DNA from: Hysterium pulicare CBS 123377
Taxonomy: Eukaryota; Ascomycota; Dothideomycetes; Hysteriales; Hysteriaceae
Direction of reading: 5' to 3'
Length of the DNA stretch: 64,000 bases
NCBI GenBank assembly: GCA_000467715.1
Contig: AJFK01000091.1
Coordinates: 1-64,000, forward strand
A program made the translations under genes and the position numbers. Below the pieces are notes generated by a model, which was not told where the DNA came from, did not search any database, and saw only the letters and a list, made by a program, of their open reading frames with translations. Shown here in pieces: positions 11,101 to 23,292 of this stretch (positions are counted from its first letter, which is position 1; every line of letters begins with the position of its first letter).

Positions 11101-12887
11101 GTTTAGGCCGGCATAGTCAACCGCGGTGTGCGCTCGTGCGGATTTACGAACAACTGATGTTCCATTAGATACTAATGAATGGTATAGAGGGAAGGTATCC
11201 TACACGTGGTGGGACCATGTTTTGGCTTGCATGCTTTGCAGAAATATTTGTCGACATTTCGAACTTCACGTTCATTTTGGAACCCTGCACAAGCAAAATG
11301 AAACCATCCTTTGCAACCATCGCAACTAATCCACTTTTGGCTTTCACCAGTCAAAGCGTTAGATGATGTAAAGTTACAGCCAGCGCATATTGTGACCTGA
11401 TTTGTTTTGTTGGCTTTTTCCTGCACTACCGGTGCAGATTCATCTGTTGGTGGTGTGATGATAAGGGAATTGGTCATGAAATTGCTCAAAGGCACCGAGA
11501 GAGAGCGAGGATTCCTGAACGTTAAGGCTGTATTTCTGGATGCGGATGATGATAAATCGGATGCGGAATGTCGCCGAGTTTGTAATTTGGCTTTTTGCGT
11601 AGGCGCAGTCTGCTCCTGTTCAGGAGGTTTCACGGTCTCTTCCGGGATGTTTGACTCTGATGCATCTGCCGGGAGGCTCTGCGGAGAATGCAACTGATCT
11701 GGAACTTCGGCGGGAGCTGCTTGTCCAGCGTTCGCAATTTTGGCAGCCGACCTCTTTCTCTTTGCACTAGTGCCGCTGGTGCGCGGCCCTCTAGGTTTAC
11801 CTTTCGGCCACCCTTGATGCTTTTTGTTCTTCTTTGCGTCGGGTTGATCAGTGCCATCCGCAGCTGCAGCAGGAAGGACAGAACCAAAAGCTTCTTCTGG
11901 TGGGGTACGTGTTTGAACCGATGCCGTGTCAAACAACCTCTTGGGCATCTGTTCCATTCCCGCCAGCAAAGACGGTTCCAAAAGGCGGGGCCGCTCTTTC
12001 GCGTTGCTGCTATCGAGAGAATGCGGTGGCCACTGCGGGCTTGCGAGGTCCATATAGACCATACTGTGCTGGACGACTAGATCAGTGTGGGGAGGCTGCA
12101 CAGTACTCCACCTTTCTGTCATAGACGTATGTGACGGTCTTGAGAACGAATTGGCGCTTCGCTGGAAATCCAACAACAACTGGGCGTCGGACAATCTTTT
12201 CGAACTGCTATCCTGAGGATAGTCCGATGATGTTGCGGTATTCTGGTACAACCTCATCCCATTATCCACCATTTGCTCGACATTGTACGACCACGAGTGC
12301 GTCGGGACATGGCTCGTCGCCGGCCGTGAGGCGTTGTAGTTGTACTGCGGCGAAGATGGGAAAAGAACGGATCGGGCGCGCTTGGAAGGTCTCTCAGTAT
12401 AGGCATTGAAATGCTGGTTGGCATGGCCATGCTTTGGGGTGTTTTCGTTTGGTGCAAAAAATGGGACGGTTGCGGGAGACAGCGGGGCTTGAGATGCACG
12501 CCGTGAAGTTTGAGAAAATACGGGGCTTGGTGCTAGGGAGGAGGCTGCGTTTGCTAGGGTATCTATTGGTGAACCTTGGGCAGGTGAAAAAGGCGGATTG
12601 GAGAGGCCATGGTGCGGGCGGTGAGACGGTAGGTCGTCGTTGGCAAGCTTCAGTGGAGAGAAATTGATATTTTTGGCTTGAGACAGATCCAGATAAACGT
12701 GGAAAGGCGCATTCAAGCCCTTGTTGCGTGGTTGGGCGATATGGCTGTTGTTGGGGTGAATGGGAATGGATGAACCCCCGCCGTCGTCGATGGGAGTCAA
12801 CGGTTCGATGTGTTCAAGGGGCGGCGAAGGCGTTCTACATTGCTGCGGAGGCAGCCTGAACTGTTCCTTGAATGCGCGACCACGCAT
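8119..12887 (-). CDS. JHD1: JmjC histone demethylase JHD1 (PHD finger + JmjC)
   Basis: Three exons, 12887-11204, 11153-9073 and 9021-8119, encode 1555 aa; the introns are 50 and 51 nt. A disordered Pro/Ser-rich N-terminus leads to a PHD finger at about 495-560 (ICAGC, CDGCKGWFHFAC, YFCKAC). It is followed by the JHD1-typical block VRKSARAHTAVDYAGLNEG. The JmjC core carries iron ligands His and Asp in DFHIDFGGSS (about 798 and 800) and the distal His in SGWIHAVWTPENS (about 871). KGKKTFFFIPP probably binds 2-oxoglutarate. The family removes H3K36 methyl groups. The C-terminus has two CX2CX6C motifs, CDACRKRRIRC (about 1143-1153) and CLDCRKSKRRC (about 1248-1258). The second one forms only after the 51-nt intron at 9072-9022 is removed. 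The protein should be nuclear. Confidence 0.92.
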
Positions 12888-13716
12888 GATGAGAATTGTG
12901 TGCTTGTCGGTGAGGGTACGGGGGTGGTGAAGTCGTCGGAGGTGCTGCCGCCCGAATGCAGTTGAAGCAACTACGGGGCGCCAAGTGCAAGAACGAAATT
13001 GTCACAAACGAGAGACAGCATATCCTAGAGAAAGAGTGTGGAGAAGAGATCGAAGGAGATGGAGCCGGAGAGTTGTTGTGGGATGTCGCGGCGGTGCGAA
13101 GATGTAGGTTTGCGGGGAGTTGAGAGTACGGGTCAAGGAAGTACACACGGCGGGCGGATATGAGTATCGCACTCTGGGACTTGGGCGAGCTTTTGCTTGA
13201 CTGGAGGCAACGATGACTGTAACAGTGACCACGACAAGCGGGCCAGGACAAGTCAATGGCGATTGCACATGGCCTGGGAGGCGATGCGAGCTTGAGAGAC
13301 TGTCTGCTGGAGGCTCCTCTGTATGGGTGTAGCTTGCTTGGCCAGCCTCATTTCGGGCACAGCATATGAAAAGGCATCAGAACGCCAAGTGAAGTGGACA
13401 CAATTGCACACAAGACGGTCGGCTACTACAGGGATTGTATTTGCGGTTCTATACTATAGCATAATACCAACAGCAACTGCTGTGCACTTGCCCATGCCGT
13501 GTCGCTAGGTGCAATTCGCCGAGTCTTTGTTCATTCATCGTCGCTATGTTCGCCAAGCCAAGCTCTCTGAATCGCCTCTTTCTCCGCTTGGTCATGCTTT
13601 CGCCCAACTCCTACCATCACCACGACCACCACATCAACCTCTCTCATTGTAGCCCCAGTGCACCAACGTCTTGTCCACCACGGAACCTTCTATAGCCTAA
13701 TTCCAGAAGCCAAGCT
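12888..13716. other. divergent spacer, JHD1 / SF3B6
   Basis: About 830 bases form the shared upstream region of two nuclear-function genes. It has pyrimidine-rich stretches near 13560-13680, probably 5' leader of SF3B6. No other feature was recognised. Confidence 0.5.
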
Positions 13717-14377
13717 ATGAGTCGCGGCGGAAAACTTGCCCCAGAAGTTAACCGGTATGCCCCTCGAGTTCCTTTCCCTTGATGCTCCCGCCGCCTCGCT
13801 GATCAACTCTTCGAATTCCTTACCGGATCACACGACCTCTGCTAACGTACATGTGCTATCAGAGCTCTATTCGTAAAGAACTTGAGGTTCGTTTCCGAAC
13901 AAACCCGATCTTGAGGGGTTGTCGACTCATTGTACTAATACCATCATATAGCTACAACGTAACACCTGAAGAGCTCTTCGACCTCTTTGGCAAGTTCGGC
14001 CCCGTACGGTATGCTGTTGCTTTCCAACGCTGTTCTTCACTTTTCCCATGCTGATTATCAGAACAGGCAGATCCGTCAGGGTATAGCCAACAACACCAAA
14101 GGGACCGCATTCGTGGTCTACGAGGACGTAATGGATGCCAAGCAAGCCTGCGACAAGCTCAATGGCTTCAACTTCCAGAATCGATATCTTGTTGGTCCGT
14201 AACCCCCGGCATACGCTCCGGTCATCGGAGGGCACGCACACTCCACCGAGTCAACTCTCGCTAACGATTCCAACAGTATTATATCACCAGCCCGAGAAGA
14301 TGACGCGATCAAAAGACGACCTGGAACAACGCCAACAGAATTTAGAAGATCTCAAAAAGCAACACGGTATCGAGTAG
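13717..14377 (+). CDS. SF3B6: splicing factor 3B subunit 6 (p14 branch-site protein)
   Basis: Five short exons, 13717-13754, 13863-13886, 13952-14008, 14067-14194 and 14277-14377, encode 115 aa. The assembled protein is a single RRM with RNP2-like ALFVKNLSYNV and RNP1-like [11 protein letters not shown]. Flanking these are [16 protein letters not shown] and [14 protein letters not shown], both signatures of SF3b p14. p14 contacts the branch-point adenosine and SF3B1 in the U2 snRNP. The second exon is only 24 nt, so no single open frame reveals the gene. Intron 2 carries an ACTAAT branch site just before its CATATAG acceptor. Length matches the family exactly. Confidence 0.95.
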
Positions 14378-16379
14378 CATGAGGCGAGGTCCACAGAGAT
14401 GGAAAAGCAGCGGTGCAAGAGCAGATCTCATGTGGGCCTCATGTGCAACCTATCACCACCAACGATTACGATTGGTGAAGGCAATTCGAGGTCTAACATG
14501 GTACCGAAAGGCTGCCATTATTACAGATGTCGAAATATCAAAGTGTCTGCGAGATGGTTGAGGACACGGTTCAGCGGCTTGGCGTTCAAAGGGTCATAAT
14601 GAGTGATGATGATTGCAAGTACTAGGTTTACAGCAACTTGAAACCTCCGACGGGGTGAGCAAAGGCTGTCTAACTAGCCAATTTGAAGGGATGGGCTGAA
14701 CCATGTGCATTTGTTGATGCGGTTATGACGGGATGGTTGTTCACATAGAGCACAACTGCACAAATGATGAGGTGTTTAAGCCCTTTGTTCCTCCATGGTC
14801 ATTTTCTAAGTGTCAAATGTCGAATCTTATCATCTTGTAATGTGCGATATCTATTTCTCATTGGAACAACAAAATTACCCCAAAAAGTCCAAAGAGTGTG
14901 CAGTGTACTTACAGCTCCTTTCGGCAAAGACGTTAGTGGCTGAGTATTTGTGTTACTCTATTTGTATCCTTGTTCTGATTATACTCTGAAGTGCTTGCAT
15001 GCTATTGTCTTAGAAAGTTTCACGGGAAATTTTCATGTGTAAGAATTACCATCAGTGACACCCCACGGCACATTGAAATGCTAAAGAATGTGATAGAAAT
15101 TGTTCGAACTCATTATTTCCAAGTAGCTACTCAGCCTGGAGATTCGACTCTGGATCAACTTTCATCGTCAAATACTGTTCACTCTCGCAGGTGGAATTCA
15201 CGGCTTTCAGTTTGGTCTTCCAGATGCCAAGCATGCGACTATCTCTACCTCGTAGCCATTCTCGAAGCCGTCCTTATACTTGTCCCAGTAGACGTCGTCC
15301 TCTTGGTCCTAAAAATGCCAGTAGCAATGATGGCCACTCCATCACTGCTCAGAAGGGGTGGAAACCTTGTGTAACATTCAGACGTCGAGGATAACTGGTG
15401 CATTCGCGCTTGTCGATTTTTGAATGGAGTGTAGGTGTAAGGGTATCACATATAAAGAAGTTGTCTATAGTCCATTAGCCTGGTGGTGTCATTAGCTGCA
15501 TATTGGCGCTGACGCAGGGTCATTCTTTGTTGCTTCTAGCTGTTCTTTAATTGGCATTATCCCTGGAAGAGGTACAAGAATGCTTGTAGACCACTGTCCG
15601 AAGCTAATAGTAGATCGTACGTCTACACAATTGTATATAGCCTCGACAAGTGGTCAGTCAATACCGTGAATAACTGACCCAAGTTCAAGATCATTCTCCA
15701 TTTGGCGCTTATGCTATGTTGTACGGGCACCGACAACTTGCGAAGGTCTGAAAAATAGCAGCAAATTTCATAGGCGCCACATGATCTTGCTTTCGTGCAA
15801 TCCCTACAGCGAACGATTCTTACTTTCCATACTCCTCAGGACCGGTGACGAAGTTCAGAACATTTCCTTTGCTTCCATGGCTCCTTCAGAACATGCCCAG
15901 GTGGTTGTTGTCAACGTTATCAGGGTAAGGTTGTTTGACCATCCCAAATAGCACTAATGGGGAACCGCAGGATTCTGATGATTCCTGGATGGATATGTTA
16001 ATTGTCTACAACATACATGACAATAGTAGATCCTAATTCGTGGTACACAATTGGTGGTTGAAAGGGTATCGAGCATAGCAAACAGTGCCAGCCATTAGAA
16101 GAGTATATTGGGCTTGGCAATGACGAGCCGGAAAATGAAAACATAAATGAATGAAAATCCCATGGTGCTTGAGCAGCCAGTTCTAGCGCATGAGCCCCAA
16201 TTTTTTTTAAAAATGAAGGACGAAAAACCAGTACGTCCCCTAACACCAATCCAAAGCGTAATGTACAAATCCCAATGCCCGGCGCCCAGTACTGAGACAG
16301 ATTGAAATAACGATGAACTTTGAAAGTAATCGCTTTTTGCTGAAGTGAGTGACTGCTTTGGATCGTGATGTGTAGGCGT
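14378..16379. other. 2.0 kb convergent spacer, SF3B6 / PH protein
   Basis: Two genes converge on this stretch. A 127-codon frame at 14991-15374 has no recognisable motif and I do not call it. The composition is AT-biased and consistent with 3' UTR and spacer. Confidence 0.45.
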
Positions 16380-19300
16380 CTAAAAACCACGGAACGGATC
16401 GAATGATTCGTTCATCAAATCTTCGACCGCACCCCCAGCTCGGTAAGGATCATTGGTGCTACCACTCCACTGACTGTTGCCCCTCCGCCTTCCTGCGCGA
16501 GATTTTGCGCCCAAAGCAGAAGATCCATATGCCGCCTCTTCGGAAAGGATTGGCTCGATGAAGGCCTCCATTCGCACAGTGCCCATAGCTTCAAAGAAGT
16601 TAGGCCGCGCGGAGCTACTGGCTTCCGAGGTTCGCGTGCTGGTGATAACACTGGCTGGGTTGTAAACAGATGAAGGAACCGAAGGCGGCGGCCCATAAAA
16701 CTCGGAGGATCCTGTAGAATACATCGACGGCACTGGATTGTGTGAGAAGCTACGGAAGGCAGAGCTGGGAGGAGGCACACGGGGTCCAGTCGAACTCCTC
16801 TTACGGCCATGATGGCCGCCGATACGAGGCACGTTAGGAGGATCAGCAGCATCAGCCACCGGTCGGTCGAACTGGGACTCTCCGTACCATTCGCGGATCG
16901 GGTCCGCTCTGGATGATTGCTGTCGTCCGCTCACGGGATGTGCCTTGTCCTTGGCTAGACGAACGGAGTCCCTAATCTGAGCACGACGCAACGTTGGCCC
17001 TGGATTTCGAGGCGGAAGTTCCTCCACAGGTGGAGGCACGGGGGGAATAGGCCCGAGTTCAGGAATTCCTGAGGTGGAGTGGGCGAGGAATGAGAGAGCT
17101 GTTAGCCAAAGATAGTGTCGTTCCCTGGACACAGCGGTGAACTTCAAAGCTCGAGCAGGTGTGAGAATCAATATGGAACGATTGAATGCGGCCTGAACCC
17201 CAGCATTACGAGGGAGCGTAGCATTGTCCGGAACGTCGAGTACTGATTGAATAGTGACTGGAATTCAGGTTAGTACATAGGAACACGTAAGTGTGTACAT
17301 AAGCTCACGTTTACGACCAGCCTTGCCCATCAACGCAGAACCCGATGAGGGTTGTTTGCTGCTCCACATGACTGAACGTTCGTAGGGGGATAACCAAACC
17401 CAACGCTTATGGCGAACCCCAGTACCTGGCATGGCAGAGCCATCGTCGGCAGCTCGACCAAGGTCATGTGGAGACTCTGGTCCGCCAAAAGCCTTTCGCT
17501 TGCGTACATATTTCCACATCCACTCGCCAACCATTGTTGCAGCAATTGCATCGACTACACTTGTTTGTTGCACGGAGCTTCCAACAGAGCCATTAGCAGT
17601 ATATGATGTGGTTGTTGAAAGCTGGGGCCTGTGACCAAACCTCTGACCAGAAACCATATCATTCGGTAATGGTGGAATCTGCGGGCTTTGTGGCAGCACA
17701 GGAGTAGCCGGCAAGGGGGGCGATCGGCTTCTTGGACGTCCATCTAGGCGACCGGATCTGGGAATTACCGCTGCTGAGCGAACTTTTCGGAGGCTATCTT
17801 TGCGCTGATGTTGTTTCGTAGCATTAGACCGACGTCCAGGGAAAACGCCTCCACTTCGAGGGGTTGGGCTTTGTGATCCCTCACTTTTGCTCAGTGGGAT
17901 CCTTCGAGAACTGGACCTAGTTGGAACGGGGAATGGCGGCTTAGGGACGTTATTACTGGACCCAACACTACCGATACTTGGACTCCGTGATCTTTGATGA
18001 GCAACAGTCCCATTCTGTATCATGGCTGAGCGACGGATGCTTGGCTGTCTTGACAAGGCCGACGGTCTCAAAGGCTTGGCAACCTTCGAAGCCTTCTCGA
18101 TAGAGTTACGGTTTGATGAAAACATCCTACCCGCGCTTGTCGAATCTTCCGACCCTCGTGAAGTTAAAACAACTTCTTTGTCTTCAGGAACTGGCGTTGG
18201 AGGATTATTGAAAGGTCGACCATGTTTCATTGCTCGTGAAGACATCATTGTGCCAGTGTATTGGGGCACTCTGTATTCATCATCACTCATATCGACATCG
18301 TTATCGTCCTCATCGGAACTCGGCCCATCAAATCCTGCAAATAAGCTGCTCGTTCGGAATGGCCGCCTAAGACCTTCCTCACTGCTTCGGGCTAAAGGGC
18401 CATTGTCATTGTTTCCCGGGTAACGATCTTCAGTTTTGACATCAGTTGACCTCTTTAACAGAGATGTAAAGTTTCGTGAGTGTTGTAGAGTTGATGCTTT
18501 GATACGCTGTTCTGTGACTGATGTCGAACTCAGAGCTGGTATATTGGCATCCACTTGCTCTTTGCTAGCTATAGGAGTTCCGGGCTTTGAGGAAATGGCG
18601 GAAGGCAATAGATGAGGTGGTAATTTGATGGCTCTTTTGTCGATTCTGATCTCCTCAGTCTGAACTGAGATCGACCGAATGGGAACTGTCAATTGCGTGG
18701 TTGTCTGAGACGATGCGTTCTTTGTCCCAGGAGGCAAAATCGGTTCCTTGGGCGATGTAGGCGCTGAGAGCGGAGGATGAATGGCGATGGAGGGAATGGG
18801 AATGGGTAGTGGTGGAGAAGCGCGCTTTGGAGAACGAGGTGGAAATATCGTGACAGGGTCATCGAAAGGTTCTGTCTGTGTAGATACTGAAGTTACCTCG
18901 ATTTTGTCGATTGGTGAGATGGGTGACTGCGGGGAAGGGATAATGATCTTTGGCGTGGCTGGCGGGCTCAAAGGTTGTTCCAGAGTTTGAGAGGATGTCG
19001 ATGTCATAGGACTTGGATGCTTGACGAGCGGACATGCTTGAGAAACATAATGGTTTGCTGTTACAGAGACGCGTTTCCGGCTTTGATTTGCCTCTACGTC
19101 GGATAGTGATATGAAGCCGTCAGTGTTTTTGACTATCGACATATTTCCCGTAGGGGGGGGAGACGGCGGTGGAGAAAACTGCACGCCCGTGTCAACATAT
19201 TGACGCTTCTGGGGTAGGTTCATAATTGTTAATTCCCGCGCGGTTGCGATTTCTGATAATCTTTGATGGGTTCCAGCAGGTCTTGTGGGTTCAGACTCGG

Positions 19301-20426
19301 TCAGTGGCACCAGAGCATCCTTCTGCGGTTCTACTGGAAGTCCAAGTATCCTTTTCGCCTTCTCATCTTGACACATTGATTGTCGAGATTCCAATGCACG
19401 TCGGGCGCGCATTTCGTTCTCGGGGAAGTCGTCAGAATCGAGTTCTAGTTCACCTAAGTCTTCCTCCTCCTCATCGAAGACCAACTCATCAGCCAGAGTA
19501 AGACCGTTGAGTCGCCCATGTCCTTCGGAGCCGGCACCGCTCATCAAAGAGACTCGATAGTTGCGCCCGATACTTCGATAACTGCTATTGCTGAGGTTTC
19601 TTGAATGCATACCCGTTCGACTGGTGGATCTTCGAGCTGGTGAAGAACGTATACTTGCCGTGTCGCTCTCATGCCCAACGCCACTATCTCTGGTATTATC
19701 TTCACCTTCGCTGTCCATGTTCATCTCTTCTTGTATAGCTTCATGCGCAATAAGCTCATCTAAAACCATTTTGAGTCGATTTTCCGAGATATGAACTCGG
19801 CGTTCCAGCATTCGCTTCTCACCATCCCAAGTCTCCTTTTCCCGAGCCCACATGTCATGCATTCGGGTCGAGTCATCTTCTTGGCCCCGTAGCTTCTTCT
19901 GCGATACTTCGAGTTTCCCTTTGAGGTCCGAGTTGGCCGATTTGACTTCATCCCTCTCTTTTGCGAGATCCTCTAGAGCAGACAATGTGCCATTTTCAAG
20001 TTGCTGTAGCTGACGTTTGACTGAGCGACCTTCCTTTGTACTTTGCGATAATTTGTCGTTCAAGGCATCAATCTCGTTTCGTGACGTTTGCAGATTTGTC
20101 TCCAAATCCTCAATGAACTTGTGCTTTGAATCTAGTTCTCGACGCAAGGAAAGGATTTCAGATACCAATGAAGCATGAAGTGTTGGAGTGAAGCGGCGTG
20201 GATCCAAGACTGAGATGCTCTCATCGTTTGCAGCATCCTCGGAGCTTCGGTGCCCGTCAGGGGGAAGTGGAGGTGGGGATGATGGAGGGCCAGTGGTAGG
20301 TGTACCATATCGCGAAGAGCGTCTCGACAATGTAGGTATCGGAGTATGGTACGGCGTGTCGGAGGGGGCAGGGAGCGGATGACCAGCTACATAAGAGTGC
20401 TGGTCCTGAAAGTAGTCGCTCGCCAT
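16380..20426 (-). CDS. Num1/Mcp5/ApsA-like cortical protein with C-terminal PH domain
   Basis: Two exons, 20426-17309 and 17257-16380, are separated by a 51-nt intron with a TACTAAC branch site and encode 1331 aa. The ATG at 20426 gives MASDYFQDQHSY; the frame upstream has only a non-ATG codon. Residues about 105-245 form a coiled coil with heptad-like leucines (SLRRELDSKHKFIEDLETNL onward). The middle is Ser/Pro-rich and probably disordered. Residues about 965-1100 match the Mcp5-type PH domain: EWMWKYVRKRKAFG, HKRWVWLSPYERSVMWSSKQP, TIQSVLDVPDN, then RALKFTAVSRERHYLWLTALSF. Such PH domains bind phosphoinositides and anchor dynein or mitochondria at the cell cortex, as in nuclear migration. 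It lacks the long tandem repeats of yeast Num1, so exact orthology is uncertain. Confidence 0.85.
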
Positions 20427-23292
20427 TTTGACCAAGGGTATTGAAAGTGTCACCAAAACTTGCGATGCAGCCCTATGGGAATCGTTCTCTCTACACCACA
20501 ACCAAGTGGTGATGATGCAATATAGTGCTTAACGCATGACTGCTGAAAGCGTTAGGAAGCATTGATATTGTAAACCACGGTGGGTTGAATGATGGCGGTG
20601 GGGCTTACCTGGGTAAGAGAATCAATAATGATGTTGCTATATGGAAAGGATGCGCCGCAATCCTATCCCAGCGCCAATGGCTATGTCTTAGCAATGCCTT
20701 TCCGCGTAGAATAGTTCCTTGTGTCTATGAATGCAGGAGCACGAATTGCAAAGGCCGCAATGCCCTTCACACGAGCAGAATTGAATAAGGCAAACAAGGC
20801 TGGGTTTGTTGGTGGACGAAAAAATAAAAGATAAAAGGAGCGGTTGGGTATTATTGGGTGAACTGTGGTGACAATTAGAGTGGAAAGCTTAGGGTCATGG
20901 TTTGAGAGCAATGTCTTGCGGGTGTAGTGTGGTGTAGTGGAAGGCACGTACTGCTATGCCGGTGAACTGGTTCCTGAATCAATTATCGCGTGCAGTCCAG
21001 ACAGCCGCGTCCCCGCGTATTCTGCCAGATAATGTGATACAAGTGTGGTTCGCGGGTATCAGTGCGATGCAACGTCGTAGGAGGGCATAAAAAGAGAACA
21101 GATGCAATTGAACACAGGTTGGAGCGGAAATGAAACAAAAATTATAGAGTACAGAAGAAGGAAACAGAGAGATGCACAGAGATGGCGACGTCGAGTTCGA
21201 CAGGAGTGCAGCGGCGGAGAGCAGACACAATTGAATTGCACGAAGCGTGGCTGCAGAGGGCAAGCATAAAGTGCTGATCCCAAAACGATGGGCAAAGTTC
21301 ATGCACCGTTGCGGACCAGGGCCTGCAGCTAAGAAGGCGGCGCAGGGGGCATTGGACCCCCAGGGGCAGCGGGCCTTGCAAGAAGAGGAAAAGGCCGAGC
21401 AGAGGGCAAATGAGAGGACAGCGGGTGTGAACTTGGCTCGAATTGAGCAGCTGGACGTTGACGGCTCGCTGCAGCAGCGCATTGTGCCTGAGCTTTGCTG
21501 AGGCCAGCCCGCGCATCGTGCCCCTTCCAGCACCGAGTTGGCGGATGGCCATTGGCACGAGCAACGGCAAGGCTCGAGCGGAACGTCTCCAAAACTGCCC
21601 GCACTGCCGTTTACGAGTTACGGGGAAGCCTTGACGAGCAAAACAAAATAAAAGGGCGCTGTGAAAATGTCCGACTACGGCAGGGATGCGCACCCAGTCC
21701 TGCATAGGGAATTGGCCAGCAACACTCGACCGCGCCTCGAGAGCCACGCGTGTTTGATGATTGATCGTGCTCGCCGTCGTCGTGTCCTCGAGCCACTCCG
21801 GTAGCACGCCTGGTGTAAGACAAGGAAACATCAGAAACGCGATCGTCTGTTGGTGTTGGTGGACAGATGTGTGTGGTTGAGCCGTGGAGGATGATGGGAT
21901 GGAAACGAGCGGCCGGCAAAACAATCATGATAGGACTGAAGCACAACAACCAAAGTCACCACGAGCGCCATTGACGACTCGCTGTGATCCAACACTGCTT
22001 GTGCCGCTCGGGCACGCCGCCGGAGACCATTGTCGTGGCTGCGCATATCCCATCATCACTCGTCAGCTCAAGGTGCCCTTCTCCCTTTGTCGTCTAGTTC
22101 GTGAGAGGCCCCACCGCGCCGTCATCCCTCTTTCGATCACAAGCAATGAGAGCGTGAGGTTCTCGCGATTTTCGGGCTTCATTCGCACTTCATCTTCGCT
22201 CTATACATCGAAGAAGCTCCAGCCAGCATACTATGCGATAGCTACAGGACACTGAACCCAAGTTCCCTACTAGAGCTCTTGAAATAGGGACGAAGTCGCT
22301 ACCGAGGCATGAACTCCTTTGCGGGTCCATTGTATCACAGCGCGGTCAAAGTTCTGGAGGCAATATTCCCTATCATATATTCGGGTGGTTATTTTGAAGT
22401 ATTACGGGACCCAATAGTACGTAGGCAGTGAAGGACAACCCGGCCCTTGTTTTCAATGCCACTACCCAGGTACTCTTCTCAGTCTGTCTCCTGAAACCAA
22501 ACCTGCTGCGGTATTGCACCATTACTGTAAATATCTACAGTAAAAGTGATCGACAAGGAGCTACGATTGATTTATTACAATAAATTCCTGGTCGACGGAA
22601 GGCCCCCTCCGCGTCTTGGAGCCCAACGAAGCAGCTAAATTCCTCTGGGAGCTGATATCACCGTATTTCAGACCGGGTGACTGCCAGGTGCTGGCTGGGG
22701 TACTCGGAGCACGTACTTCTCCGTGGTGACCCCCGTGGAGGTCGAGAAATGCAGGTTCTTTTTGTGCAGCATCAAAGTGCCGAAATGCACTGCATGCACG
22801 GTTGGTGAACAACGACTGCATAATCTGTCCTAACCGATTCCCCGACGTGACATGCTGCTTCATCCCGTCATGCGTGGAGTGGATCACTGGATACCTAGCT
22901 GTGTAATTTCTGTTTATTTGGGTTGCAGCCCCTCGCGTTCGTGACTAATCGTCTGTTCACGTTCTTGTTACTGCTTTTCTACCCAGTGGCCACCATGCTT
23001 TTCTTACCACATACCGCTGTAGGTAGCTTTACATTCTATAAGGCTGGCAGGGTTCTACATGGATGCATCCCTACTAGTTACCGATTGGACGTTCGCTGAC
23101 ATCCAAGCTTCGTGCCACTTAATGGTGCACGTGCTTCAAGTTTCCTAATCGATACCTAGGTAAGAGCTTTTCCATCAATTCCGATAGATTTTCTTCCGCG
23201 TCCCAGACGGGCATCCAACAGTTACGATAGTCGCTGAAAGTCAAAGCGAAAGGAGCATTATCCAATCGAGCAAACTACCTTAACGCTGCAAC
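20427..23292. other. 2.9 kb divergent spacer, PH protein / CNS1
   Basis: This is one of the two longest gene-free stretches of the window. The part from about 20980 to 22255 is GC-rich and carries open frames of 60-260 codons on both strands at once, none with a domain I recognise. That pattern usually reflects scarcity of stop codons rather than genes. It may hold long 5' leaders. A perfect 8+8 bp inverted repeat lies at 22522-22543. Confidence 0.5.
22522..22543. repeat. perfect inverted repeat, 8-bp arms
   Basis: TTACTGTA at 22522-22529 and TACAGTAA at 22536-22543 are exact reverse complements around the 6-nt spacer AATATC. It lies about 750 bp upstream of CNS1. It could be a dimeric protein-binding site or a small hairpin; the sequence alone does not decide. 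Confidence 0.5.

Noticed and set aside
14603-14699. C/D-box snoRNA-like pattern (GTGATGATG ... CTGA)
   Set aside because: No convincing terminal stem, internal boxes or guide segment; the short motifs are expected by chance.
21142-21924. A 260-codon open frame on the minus strand in the PH protein/CNS1 spacer
   Set aside because: Several other frames on both strands are open over the same bases, and the sequence is Cys/Leu/Arg/Ser-rich without motifs. This fits a stop-poor region better than a gene.
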